A stretch of DNA of 64,000 bases from JANNUT01 sp046331425 (GTDB taxonomy: Bacteria > Acidobacteriota > Polarisedimenticolia > J045). Positions 17,083 through 25,065 of this stretch are shown here, piece by piece. The first letter of the stretch is position 1; every line of letters begins with the position of its first letter. The stretch spans positions 1 through 64,000 of the forward strand of contig JAXLQU010000021.1 of NCBI GenBank assembly GCA_046331425.1. The letters are read 5' to 3'. The position numbers were made by a program, and so were the translations under genes. The notes below the pieces were generated by a model that worked only from the letters and a program-made list of their open reading frames with translations, did no database searches and was not told where the DNA came from.

Positions 17083-19589
17083 GGGTCGCTCAACTTGAGT
17101 TGAAGCGAACGCCAGCTTTCCGGCGTGACGTTCAGCAATTCCCCCTCGTAGTCACTCTCGGGATGGACACCGTCGAGTTGTTTGGCTCGCTCGCGAATCT
17201 GCTGCGCTTGCTCTCGCGCCGCCGATTTGTTGCCGGCCCGCAGCAACAGGTGCGCGAGCGCGATCCGCGCGGGGAGAAAATTCGGCTCGTCCTCGATCGC
17301 TCGGCGCAGCTCCGTCAACGCCAGATCGGTCTCGCCCAGCGAATCGGCCAAGCGTGCGTGCCCAAACCGGGCCAACGCATCGCGTGGGACCGCGTCGATC
17401 GCGCGCTCCCACGCCGTCAGTGCGGCGCGGCAGACACCGCTCTCGGGCAGCGGCCCGCGACAGGCCGCATCGAGCACCAAGGCCGACTCCTTCCACGTGT
17501 CGCCCGACTCGGGACGCACCGACGTGGCGCGTCGTGTGCGGTCAACGGCGCGCGCCAAGACCGGCAACGGCTCCCCTTCGAGATCGCGTGCCGCGGCAAT
17601 CCAATAGCCGGCCCGTCGACGATCGGCCAACGCGGCGCGAAGCGGTTCACCGGCACGCAGATATCGATCGGCCACCCACGGCATCACCTCGCATGCCAAC
17701 AAGGTGGTCATCACCGAAACCGCGATCACCCATCGAGCGCCATGACTCGGCTTCCAGAGTCGCTGTCGCTCGAGTCGTGCACCACCGAGTGCGCCCAACA
17801 ACACGGCCGCGACGATCGCGGCTGCCGGACGGTCCGAGAACAGATCGTCGGCCAGGCCGTGAGCAACCAGCACCATCAGCGCGGCAGCACCGCCAGCCAA
17901 GGCAGGATCGACCTGATGCGCCAAACGCGCCGTGCGAAACACGCGGGCACCGAGCACGAGCAACATCGACAACGCGAGCGCCCCGCCCAGCAGTCCGAAT
18001 GAGAGGAACAGATTCAACAAGTCGCTGTGGGGTCCGTTGAAGGTCCGGCCGAACTGCGCGACCGGTCCGGGATCGAGAAAACGATAGTGCGCCGCAACCG
18101 CTTCGAATCCGCCCGGTCCGAACCCGATCCATGGGCGGTCGAGAATCGCCCCGAGGCTGGCTCGCCAAATCTCGACGCGGCGCCACATGTAGGGATCGCC
18201 CGCTGAGAAGCGCACGATCACCGCGATCACTCCGGCTGTGATCAAGACCAACAGTCCCGCCACGATGTAGCGTCGCAGGCGCGGCGTCGCTGCGAAGATT
18301 GCCAAGAGTAGTCCACCCGCCAACAAACCGACCACGCTGCCGCGTGCGCCTCCAGCCAATCCGAGACCGATCACTGCCAAGCCAACCCAGAGCGTGAAGC
18401 GCGAGGTGGGCGAGAACAACGCCATCCCAACCCAAGCGATTCCACCAGCAACCAAGAAGGTACCGAGGTGACCGGGGTGCAAGAAGTCAGCCGCGGGGCG
18501 CAATCCGGATTCGACACCGAGCGGCACCGGCCATTGGGCTACATCGAAGCCGAATTCAAGCGCGAACTTCTGCAGTAGCCAGAGCGCCGCGCAGAGCGTT
18601 GCCGCGACGCCGACCAACGTCACCGTGATCCGCGGCCAAGTCGGAAATCGGCGTGAAAGATCCCACGAGAGCACGACCACGATCAGCGCCACGAGCAGCG
18701 AGCTCAGCCCGTCGCGAGCAGCAGCACCGTCGGTGCTGAATGCCGCCGACACGGCGGCGACGATCGCCGCCGGAGCAAGAAACAGCAGCGGCACCAACGG
18801 CCATTCATGCCGCAGTGCCTCCACGCGCGCGACGCGCAACGGAAACAACGTCAGCGTCAGCGCCGCAGCAACGATCACCGCACGAGCCAAGCGCGCGCCG
18901 GGCAGCGCACCCCCCTCGCCCCACGGCACGAGCATCACGAGGATCGACAGCAGCAGCGCTTCGGGTGGCGCCATGGCCGGCAATCGGCGACGCAGCGTCA
19001 CCAATGCGGTGCCGACCAACGCCGCGATCAACAACAGATCATCCCAAGCATGCCAGGCATAACGCTTGACCACCGCCGGCTGGCCGTAATGCAGCGGCGC
19101 GCTCAACATCCCGACGCGGCTGAACGCCTGCTCGAGTGCATGCAACGAAGCCAACAAGGCCTCGTCGCCGCGATGGCGCGCCGCAGCGACATTCAGCGCC
19201 AACCATGCGATCCCGGGGCGCGCCTGTGCTTGCCGGGCCGCGCCGAGCAAATGCCAACCCGCGGGTGATTCGGGATCGATTTGCGTGAGGCGCTCGCCGA
19301 TCAGCGCAGCCTGTTCGTTGCGCGGATCGTTCGGTGCGGTCGCCTGGGTCAACAACTCGCGTCCAGCACGCAAAGAGATCGGAACCGACCAGGGAGCCAG
19401 ATGCGCCGCTTGCACCACGCTGCCCGCATCGCTGGCGCCGAGTCGTGCGCGTGCCGCCGACTCGAACGCCCACGGTAACGCGGCGAGCGCGATCAGCACC
19501 GCGAACAGCCGCGTGGGTCGGATGTCGGGTAGATCGTCATCGCGACGCGTGACGACCGCCGATGAAAGCCCCGGCAGCAACGGCGACAC
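17079..19589 (-). CDS. O-antigen ligase/polymerase-like membrane protein with C-terminal TPR region
   Basis: The product is about 836 residues if GTG 19589 is the start. No ATG is available near the expected N-terminus, and the frame is open further upstream but overlaps the preceding gene by 50 bases or more. About a dozen membrane segments fill residues 30-620. The Wzy_C-type signature is IGFGPGGFEAVAAHYR followed by FNGPHSDLLNLFLSFGLLGG, the large periplasmic loop of O-antigen ligases and polymerases. The last 170 residues are helical repeats (ALARFGHARLADSLGETDLA) resembling TPRs. It probably joins or polymerises lipid-linked glycans on the periplasmic face. Waal- or Wzy-type activity cannot be told apart by sequence alone. 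Confidence 0.83.
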   Translation of the reverse strand: MSPLLPGLSSAVVTRRDDDLPDIRPTRLFAVLIALAALPWAFESAARARLGASDAGSVVQAAHLAPWSVPISLRAGRELLTQATAPNDPRNEQAALIGERLTQIDPESPAGWHLLGAARQAQARPGIAWLALNVAAARHRGDEALLASLHALEQAFSRVGMLSAPLHYGQPAVVKRYAWHAWDDLLLIAALVGTALVTLRRRLPAMAPPEALLLSILVMLVPWGEGGALPGARLARAVIVAAALTLTLFPLRVARVEALRHEWPLVPLLFLAPAAIVAAVSAAFSTDGAAARDGLSSLLVALIVVVLSWDLSRRFPTWPRITVTLVGVAATLCAALWLLQKFALEFGFDVAQWPVPLGVESGLRPAADFLHPGHLGTFLVAGGIAWVGMALFSPTSRFTLWVGLAVIGLGLAGGARGSVVGLLAGGLLLAIFAATPRLRRYIVAGLLVLITAGVIAVIVRFSAGDPYMWRRVEIWRASLGAILDRPWIGFGPGGFEAVAAHYRFLDPGPVAQFGRTFNGPHSDLLNLFLSFGLLGGALALSMLLVLGARVFRTARLAHQVDPALAGGAAALMVLVAHGLADDLFSDRPAAAIVAAVLLGALGGARLERQRLWKPSHGARWVIAVSVMTTLLACEVMPWVADRYLRAGEPLRAALADRRRAGYWIAAARDLEGEPLPVLARAVDRTRRATSVRPESGDTWKESALVLDAACRGPLPESGVCRAALTAWERAIDAVPRDALARFGHARLADSLGETDLALTELRRAIEDEPNFLPARIALAHLLLRAGNKSAAREQAQQIRERAKQLDGVHPESDYEGELLNVTPESWRSLQLKLSDP

Positions 19590-20691
19590 CTGGCAAGTAC
19601 GCGGTGAAGTCGAACAGGTTGTGCACCGCGAAGGCGGTGACGCCGGCCAACAACACTCGATTTTCGTTGGCGCCGACCCAACGCCAACGGCGCGACAACC
19701 ACACGGCTGCTGCCAACAGCAGGAACGCAGCGGGCAAACCACCCTCGACGCACAGTTGCAGCCATGAATTGTGCGCGAACAGGGTTTCCTGATCGCCGGC
19801 GCGCCGAACCTGCGGCATCAACGCGCCGTAGCTCCCGAGTCCGGTCCCAACGAACGGCGCTTGTGGTGCGATCAAGACCGCGGCTCGCCAGTTTCCAAGT
19901 CGCAAGCGCAGCGGATGATCGGCGCGCGATAGATCCAAGATCGGTACCGGGCGCAGCGCGACCAAGGTGGCCAGCAGCAGCGGCACACCGATGACGGTTC
20001 CCCAACGCACCGACCGAGGGAGCGCTTGCCACATTGGAACGAGTAGTAGTGCGAGTGACGCGGCGAGCGCGATGAACGCACCCAACGACGCGGTCAGGAT
20101 CAAACCGAAGGTTATCGGCACGGCCAGCGCGAGTGCGGCACGTCGTGAGTGACGCGACATCGCCAGTGCCACGCTCGCGGCCAAGGCCAACGTGAGCGCG
20201 CCGGCCAACGCCGCCGGCACCACGTGCGTCGCAAACGGACGACCGGAGTCCAATCGCACCAGAATTTCTCGAGCGGCTCCGGATTCGCGCGCCCACGCAG
20301 CGCTGGCCGGCAAGATCAACCACTTTTGCGCGATCGCGAGCAATCCGAGCGCGGCTCCCGCCACCGACGCAGCCCACAGTAACCATCGACGATGCACGGG
20401 GCCGATGCCGGCCGCGGCTGCCAGTGCTGCGACAGGAAGCACCAGTCGCATCACGGTCGTGACGGTGCGAGCCGGCGCGAGACTGCTGGCGCACTGCAGC
20501 GCCAGCCACGCGGCTCCAATCAGCAAGATGCCCCAGCGAGTGCGTGCTGTTGCGCACCACAGCGCACCTGCCAGCAACAACGATGCAATCGCACCACTCT
20601 CGGGGTAGACATCCGGTGGGAACGCCAACGTCAACGCAACGGCGATCGCCAGTTGCGCAGCGGACCACGCTGCACGTTTGGGTTCGGTCAC
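19537..20691 (-). CDS. O-antigen ligase-like polytopic membrane protein
   Basis: A 384-residue protein of about ten membrane segments that starts at GTG 20691, overlapping the stop of the upstream gene. The ligase signature is the periplasmic loop FVGTGLGSYGALMPQVRR followed by FAHNSWLQLCVEGGLPAAFL, equivalent to the HN/HS-containing Wzy_C motif. It is a compact version of the next gene downstream, so two ligase/polymerase paralogues sit side by side. One could act as polymerase (Wzy) and the other as ligase (WaaL), but the assignment is open. Likely partners are the wecA-like and GT2 genes of the same operon. Confidence 0.85.
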   Translation of the reverse strand: MTEPKRAAWSAAQLAIAVALTLAFPPDVYPESGAIASLLLAGALWCATARTRWGILLIGAAWLALQCASSLAPARTVTTVMRLVLPVAALAAAAGIGPVHRRWLLWAASVAGAALGLLAIAQKWLILPASAAWARESGAAREILVRLDSGRPFATHVVPAALAGALTLALAASVALAMSRHSRRAALALAVPITFGLILTASLGAFIALAASLALLLVPMWQALPRSVRWGTVIGVPLLLATLVALRPVPILDLSRADHPLRLRLGNWRAAVLIAPQAPFVGTGLGSYGALMPQVRRAGDQETLFAHNSWLQLCVEGGLPAAFLLLAAAVWLSRRWRWVGANENRVLLAGVTAFAVHNLFDFTAYLPGVAVAAGAFIGGRHASR

Positions 20692-22169
20692 GGCGCCAGG
20701 CCGTTCACACGGTAGACCGTGAGGTACATCGGATCGGGTCCGGTTGGAAACATCTTGTGGAAGATAAGCGTTTCATCGCGGATGAGTAGCAGCCGGCCGG
20801 GCGACTTCTGAAGCTCACCTGGAGCCGGTGTGATTTCCACGATCCAGTCCGGGGGATGAGCTTCCAGATAGTCGCGCTCACGGCCATCGCGTTTGTACGG
20901 AACGATCTGTGGTGTGGCCAGGCCGTTGAGGTCCAGGATGCGACGCTGCGTCGCGAAGCCAAGCACGCCGATGTTGTGCGTGGCGAGTGTGCTGCGCGGC
21001 GGCATTTGCGCGGCCAGACGCCGCGCCAGCGGCCAGACGACGTCTTGCATGGAGCGCGCATAGGTGCGCGACGCCGGCACCGTGATCAACGCGGCAAGCG
21101 TCAGGTTGACCACCAACGTGGCCGTCAAGACAGCGACCCAAAGGCGACGCCGCACGGCGGGAGCGTCGTTCTCGATCGCCCACGCGGCGATCGCCGCCGC
21201 GCCCAACACCACGAGCAACGCGGTCGCGGGGAGCGCATAGCGTGAATAGATCTTCACGTGTCGCAGCGAGTACACCAGCGTGAGCATTGGCACGAACAAC
21301 CAGGTGACCTGCGCCATGAATCGCCGCGAGACGGCCGTGTCGGCCCGCCACCACGATCTCGAAAGAAGCAGCGCCGCCAGCACGAGCGGCAGTTGCGTTG
21401 CGCCGATCGCGACCAGCACGCGCCAGGCGGCGGCGACCGTGGCGATGTTGGCCGCACCCAGCGAGCTCTTGGCACTGACCGAGGCGGGGATCAGTCCGCC
21501 CCAGGTTTGCAGACTGAATACGGCCCACGTGATCGCAACCACGCCGCCTGCGGTCGCGAGTTTTGTCGCAGGCGAGAGGCCGACGCGACGCCAATCGGCA
21601 AGGCGTACGACGAACACGCAAACAGCCAGCAACGCAAGTTCGGGACGCACCACCGGCCCGATCGCGATCAACACGGCCCCCAGCCAGGCATTGAAACGAC
21701 GGGACGGTTCGTCGGCTAGCAGTGCCAATCCCCACAACGCGATGGCGATCGCCAGGCCGGTTTCCATTCCGCTCCAAAACCAGCGCATGACCCACGCATC
21801 GCACCCCAACGCCAGCGCCGCGGTCCAGCCGGCCAAGCGATGCCCGGCCAGGCCGGTTGCCAACCGATACGCGCCGGCGATTGCCAGCATCGTGCAGAAC
21901 GCCGACGCGACTTGCGCCACGCCGGCATCGACAGATCCTGCGGCCCGCATCAGCGCGATGAGCACCAGCAGCCAACCGCCGGAGGAGGCCACGTTCACCG
22001 GCTCTCCAGGGTTGAAACCCCATCCGTCACCACTCAGGACGTTCTGTACGACACGCAGATAGATGAAGAGATCATCTGGTTGAAACTGGAGACAAGGGAG
22101 CGCTGCCGCCGCTCCCGCCAACGGCAACAGCCAACTCCCCGCAGAAACCAGTCGCGACGATCGCGGCAC
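20688..22169 (-). CDS. GT-C fold membrane glycosyltransferase (ArnT/AftB-like)
   Basis: The product is 493 residues if GTG 22169 is used; this start gives a short basic tail before the first membrane segment. The frame continues to 22238, but that part is encoded by the inverted repeat at 22205-22283 and is probably untranslated. About eleven membrane segments are present. The first periplasmic loop carries the Asp pair expected for GT-C enzymes (QPDDLFIYLRVVQN) followed by GFNPGEPVNVASS, close to arabinosyltransferase AftB-like and dolichyl-phosphate-sugar transferases. The C-terminal 130 residues are a soluble periplasmic domain. It would move a sugar from a polyprenyl-phosphate donor onto a surface glycan. 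Its stop overlaps the start of the ligase-like gene downstream. Confidence 0.82.
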   Translation of the reverse strand: MPRSSRLVSAGSWLLPLAGAAAALPCLQFQPDDLFIYLRVVQNVLSGDGWGFNPGEPVNVASSGGWLLVLIALMRAAGSVDAGVAQVASAFCTMLAIAGAYRLATGLAGHRLAGWTAALALGCDAWVMRWFWSGMETGLAIAIALWGLALLADEPSRRFNAWLGAVLIAIGPVVRPELALLAVCVFVVRLADWRRVGLSPATKLATAGGVVAITWAVFSLQTWGGLIPASVSAKSSLGAANIATVAAAWRVLVAIGATQLPLVLAALLLSRSWWRADTAVSRRFMAQVTWLFVPMLTLVYSLRHVKIYSRYALPATALLVVLGAAAIAAWAIENDAPAVRRRLWVAVLTATLVVNLTLAALITVPASRTYARSMQDVVWPLARRLAAQMPPRSTLATHNIGVLGFATQRRILDLNGLATPQIVPYKRDGRERDYLEAHPPDWIVEITPAPGELQKSPGRLLLIRDETLIFHKMFPTGPDPMYLTVYRVNGLAP

Positions 22170-22204
22170 GGCGCATTCTAGATCGAGGATCGACCCCGCG
22201 ACGC

Positions 22205-22283
22205 AATTCGGGGACGTCATACCTAATTCCAGCGGCACTGCGGTACGAGAACGCTCGCGAAATAGGTAGACCGTCCCCGATTT
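22205..22283. repeat. Imperfect inverted repeat (REP/MITE-like palindromic element)
   Basis: The left arm (22205-22230) and right arm (22259-22283) are inverted copies matching at about 20 of 25 positions, sharing TCGGGGACG and TACCTA blocks, separated by 28 bases. The element lies just upstream of the GT-C gene. Its AT-rich arms stand out from the GC-rich surroundings. It resembles the palindromic units mobilised by REP-associated tyrosine transposases, but no transposase is in the window. Confidence 0.7.
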
Positions 22284-22306
22284 GCTGGCGGAGAAATGCA
22301 GTGTGA

Positions 22307-23014
22307 TCAGACTTCGATGGCGCCGCCGGTCTGTTCGAGGTGTTGGCGGAAGGTCAGCAGCGGGTCGGTGGCGCGGCGCTCGAGGAATCGATCGAAGCGA
22401 AGCTGGACGCGCAGCGATACGCCGCTGGCGAGTTGGACTGCTTGGCGCCGCTCGCGCTCACGAATCACTTGCGCCGCTACCAGCACGGCATCGATCGCCC
22501 CGGCCGGCACGAAGAGGGCGCCATCGTCGTCGGCAATCGCGACATCCTCGCCTGTGACCAAAACGCTGCCGAAGCGTGCCGAGCCCAACGAATCCTCACG
22601 GCGGCCCTCCGCACGCACGGGACCTGCAGGGCATCGGCCGTAGCTGAACACGGGCAGGCCGACCTGCTGCAGTTCCCGATGATCACGATGCAACCCCCAC
22701 ACCAGAATCGCCGCGACCCCGGCATGTCGCGCCTCGAGTGCGGTCAGATCGCCAATGCACCCCTCGTCCGATCGCCCTCCGTTGTCGATCACGAGGATGT
22801 CCCCCTCGCGCGCTCCGGACAGTGCCTCCAGAAACACGTCGACGCTGCCGTGATGTCGAGCGGTGAGCGCACGGCCACCGATGCAACCGCCCGGCACGAT
22901 CGGCACGAGCCCTGCGGGCGCCATCCGTATCGGGATCCCGATTCGCAAACAGGCGTCAGCAATGAGTGGCGTGGAGAGGCCGGACAGAACCGAAGCGAGC
23001 GCAGAAGAAGACAC
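22307..23014 (-). CDS. RraA-like family protein, probable class II pyruvate aldolase type
   Basis: The product is 235 residues from GTG 23014, which has a GAGG ribosome site 12 bases upstream; the longer frame adds a stretch that does not resemble the family. The RraA/HMG-CHA aldolase fold is shown by the N-terminal STPLIADAC, the central GDILVIDNGGRSDEGCIGDL and VWGLHRD. An Asp-x20-Arg-Asp arrangement is intact (IGDL to LHRD), the pattern of active hydroxymethylglutarate/carboxy-hydroxy-oxoadipate aldolases and oxaloacetate decarboxylases in this family, whereas RNase E regulators differ at the first Asp. I therefore favour a metal-dependent aldolase or decarboxylase over an RNase inhibitor. 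It lies downstream of the pilin genes but behind a strong terminator. Confidence 0.85.
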   Translation of the reverse strand: MSSSALASVLSGLSTPLIADACLRIGIPIRMAPAGLVPIVPGGCIGGRALTARHHGSVDVFLEALSGAREGDILVIDNGGRSDEGCIGDLTALEARHAGVAAILVWGLHRDHRELQQVGLPVFSYGRCPAGPVRAEGRREDSLGSARFGSVLVTGEDVAIADDDGALFVPAGAIDAVLVAAQVIRERERRQAVQLASGVSLRVQLRFDRFLERRATDPLLTFRQHLEQTGGAIEV

Positions 23015-23094
23015 GAGTGTTCCCTCACCTACACATGCATGCCAACGGTGAGAGGACCATAGCGGAGAGCGCCGCATCGCGCCTGCAGAGTGCT

Positions 23095-23128
23095 GTAAAA
23101 GCAAGCGAGCGACCCGAAGGCCGCTCGC
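23095..23128 (-). terminator. Intrinsic terminator after the third pilin gene
   Basis: On the minus strand a 10-bp stem (one G-U pair) closes a UUCG tetraloop and is followed by TTGCTTTTA. It separates the pilin gene from the rraA-like gene. The plus strand also has a short T-run after the stem, so it may work in both directions. Confidence 0.8.
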
Positions 23129-23173
23129 GTTTTCAATTCCACACTGGGGGCGCAACCGCTGTTGGTTGGCAAC

Positions 23174-23650
23174 CTACTTGGGCCACTGCACCTTGCCGCC
23201 GTTGACGATGATGATGTCCGCGTTGTAGTCGTTCTCGGCGATCGTGCCGGTGGCGGGATCGGCAGCCTTGTTCTTCCCGTATGAACGCAGCGTGTAGTTG
23301 ATGCCGTCGCAGCCGTAGTAGAGCGAGTTGCCCCACGCATCCTCGAGATTCATGGTCTCGAGTTGTTCGGCCAGGAAGGTTTCGAGGGTTCCCTTGGCCG
23401 CCACCAACGCTCCAGGATCACCAACCTGTGGATAGGACCCGTCGTGTTGAATGCCGTACATCTTGATCGCCTTGTCGACGGCGTCCATGCTCTGCGCCGT
23501 GCCGGCGACTCGCCCATGTTCCATGACACCGAGTAGCTTGGGAGCGGCGACGGCCCCGATGATGGCGATGATCGCGATCACCACGAGTAGTTCGATGAGG
23601 GTGAACCCGTTTTGCCTGCGCTCGCCCTGTTCAATGCCGATGTCGTGCAT
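23174..23650 (-). CDS. Type IV pilin / GspG-like pseudopilin (third of three)
   Basis: A 158-residue prepilin with a 15-residue basic leader and the peptidase PilD cleavage site at G/FTLIELLVV; Glu5 of the mature form is present. The hydrophobic alpha-1 helix follows (VIAIIAIIGAVAAPKLLG). The C-terminal half has the GspG-type pattern (EDAWGNSLYYGCDG), which in major pseudopilins binds calcium. It is encoded downstream of two other pilin genes, with its own terminator. It could be a minor pilin or the tip or core subunit. Its mature head differs from that of the other two, which share a DGWN-D motif. Confidence 0.92.
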   Translation of the reverse strand: MHDIGIEQGERRQNGFTLIELLVVIAIIAIIGAVAAPKLLGVMEHGRVAGTAQSMDAVDKAIKMYGIQHDGSYPQVGDPGALVAAKGTLETFLAEQLETMNLEDAWGNSLYYGCDGINYTLRSYGKNKAADPATGTIAENDYNADIIIVNGGKVQWPK

Positions 23651-23810
23651 GCCTCGGATCTCCTTCGTTGGCAGTCTCTGGGGCGGGGCCCCGTCCCGGG
23701 CGGCAGACTAGCCCAGCCGCCCTGCCCGCCGCCACGTCTGTTTACGAAGGGGGATCGACCGGCGTCTAGGCCCGCCGTGACGGCTGGTCAAGTCGACGCC
23801 GGTCCCACAG

Positions 23811-23838
23811 AAAAACGAAAGGCGCGATCACTCGCGCC
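23811..23838 (-). terminator. Intrinsic terminator after the second pilin gene
   Basis: On the minus strand a 7-bp stem (GGCGCGA/TCGCGCC) with a GTGA tetraloop is followed by TTTCGTTTTT. It lies 30 bases past the stop codon of the second pilin gene and should limit read-through to the third. Confidence 0.85.
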
Positions 23839-23868
23839 AAAACGATCGTCAGAAACGAAGGCTCTCGA

Positions 23869-24333
23869 TTACGGAGCAGTTTCGGGGCTCGCCGAGAACA
23901 CACCGTCTGTAATCATCAGGTCGTTGTCAAAGTCGTCGCGGGTCGAACGCGTGATGTCCGAAGGCCCATCGACCGCATCGCGCCCGTAGCTCTCTACGGT
24001 GTAGTGCGCCGAGTCGGAGGTGTAGGCCATGTCGCGGTTCCAGCCGTCCTCGGTATCGACCTGTTTGTACAGGTTGTTCGAGAGCGCCGCTTGCAGCTCC
24101 TGCGCACTGATGCCGTTCGTCGGCAGGTACCCAAGGTCCGCGCTGTACGACTCGATCGCCACGCTCACCGCGTGCATGTTGGCCATCGTCTTGCGCTGAC
24201 GGGCTTTGTCCAGAGAACTCTGGAGGTTCACAACCGCCATCGCCGAGAGGATTCCGATGATCGCAACGACCACCAGCAACTCGACCAAGGTGAAGCCGGC
24301 TTGCGCCGATCGATTTTTTTTGTCTTTGCTCAT
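23869..24333 (-). CDS. Type IV pilin (second of three)
   Basis: The product is 154 residues from the ATG at 24333, which has a GAGAGGA ribosome site; a longer frame is open but has no better start. After a 14-residue Lys/Arg/Gln-rich leader comes the cleavage site G/FTLVELLVVVAIIG and Glu5. The N-terminal helix is followed by DKARQRKTMANMHAVSVAIESY, almost the same as in the first pilin. The C-terminal region has DGWNRDMAYTSD and a Ser/Asp-rich end. These features mark a filament-forming pilin of the GspG-like (pseudopilin-fold) class. It lies 108 bases after the first pilin gene and is probably transcribed with it. Confidence 0.93.
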   Translation of the reverse strand: MSKDKKNRSAQAGFTLVELLVVVAIIGILSAMAVVNLQSSLDKARQRKTMANMHAVSVAIESYSADLGYLPTNGISAQELQAALSNNLYKQVDTEDGWNRDMAYTSDSAHYTVESYGRDAVDGPSDITRSTRDDFDNDLMITDGVFSASPETAP

Positions 24334-24441
24334 CACGGTTGTCCTCTCCCGGCCCTTCGGGCGAAGGGGCTTATCGAGGGCTCGCCGTAGAAGTCGACGG
24401 GGACTGCACATCGCGCGCAGCCCCCGCCGCATCACGTCAAA

Positions 24442-24888
24442 TTACTGCTGTTGACCTTCAGGCCACTGAATGAAGGCGCCATCGGAGAAGATGATGTCGT
24501 CATCGAAGTCGGTGGTTTTGCCGCCGGTATCCGCATCATCGGTACCGTTCTTGGCATACGACTCGACGGTGTAGCCGGTCGCCGTATCGGTGTACTGGAG
24601 ATCGTTGTTCCAACCGTCCGTATCCGGGCACTTCTTGATGTAGATCGGCTCCAACCACTGATCCAGTTGGTTGTTCACGTTGCCGGTCTCATTCGGGTAG
24701 AAGTTGTTGTCCACCGAGTACGACTCAATCGCCGTACCGATCGAGCGGACGTCCGCCATGGTGCGCTTCTGGCGGCCGCGATCGATTGCGTTGAGCAGGT
24801 TGGGAATGGCGATCGCGGCGATGATTCCGATGATGGCAACCACGATCAAAAGCTCGATCAGCGTGAATCCACGGTCTTTACGAAGCAT
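24442..24888 (-). CDS. pilA: Major type IV pilin candidate (first of three), PilA-like
   Basis: A 148-residue prepilin with a very short leader (MLRKDRG) and cleavage at G/FTLIELLIVVAIIGII. The ribosome site (AAGGAGGTG, 24896-24904) is perfect, 7 bases from ATG, implying very high translation. A sigma-54 promoter lies 34-49 bases upstream of the start, so PilR should switch it on. The mature head carries NNFYPNETG, DTDGWNNDLQY and FDDDIIFSDG, the Asp-rich loops of GspG-like calcium-binding pilins. The best ribosome site and promoter make it the likely major pilin. The symbol is given on context; the sequence is of the short pseudopilin-like pilin type. Confidence 0.9.
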   Translation of the reverse strand: MLRKDRGFTLIELLIVVAIIGIIAAIAIPNLLNAIDRGRQKRTMADVRSIGTAIESYSVDNNFYPNETGNVNNQLDQWLEPIYIKKCPDTDGWNNDLQYTDTATGYTVESYAKNGTDDADTGGKTTDFDDDIIFSDGAFIQWPEGQQQ

Positions 24889-24921
24889 ATGTCGTCACCT
24901 CCTTGGGGTGTCCCTTGAGAC

Positions 24922-24937
24922 TGCAACCTCGATGCCA
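24922..24937 (-). promoter_or_regulatory. Sigma-54 promoter of the first pilin gene
   Basis: The minus strand reads TGGCATCGAGGTTGCA, matching the sigma-54 consensus TGGCACG-N4-TTGCA with GG and GC exactly 12 apart. Transcription would start near 24911, leaving a 22-base leader that consists mostly of the ribosome site. The PilR gene, a sigma-54 activator, lies immediately upstream. I did not identify PilR binding sites; the region from 24940 to 25065 would hold them. Confidence 0.85.
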
Positions 24938-25065
24938 CTCTTCGGCCGCCCGATCGCGAGCTTTAATTGATTGCAAACAATCGAGTTGTCGGGTTGGACC
25001 TCGAGTGACCCAGGAGTCTGCGGCCGGACTCTGACAGGGAGTGCCGTTCGGGGTGACACAGGTTG

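Noticed and set aside
22170..22238. Extended 5' part of the GT-C transferase frame
   Set aside because: It is encoded by the inverted repeat and has no good ribosome site; the GTG at 22169 gives a normal N-terminus.
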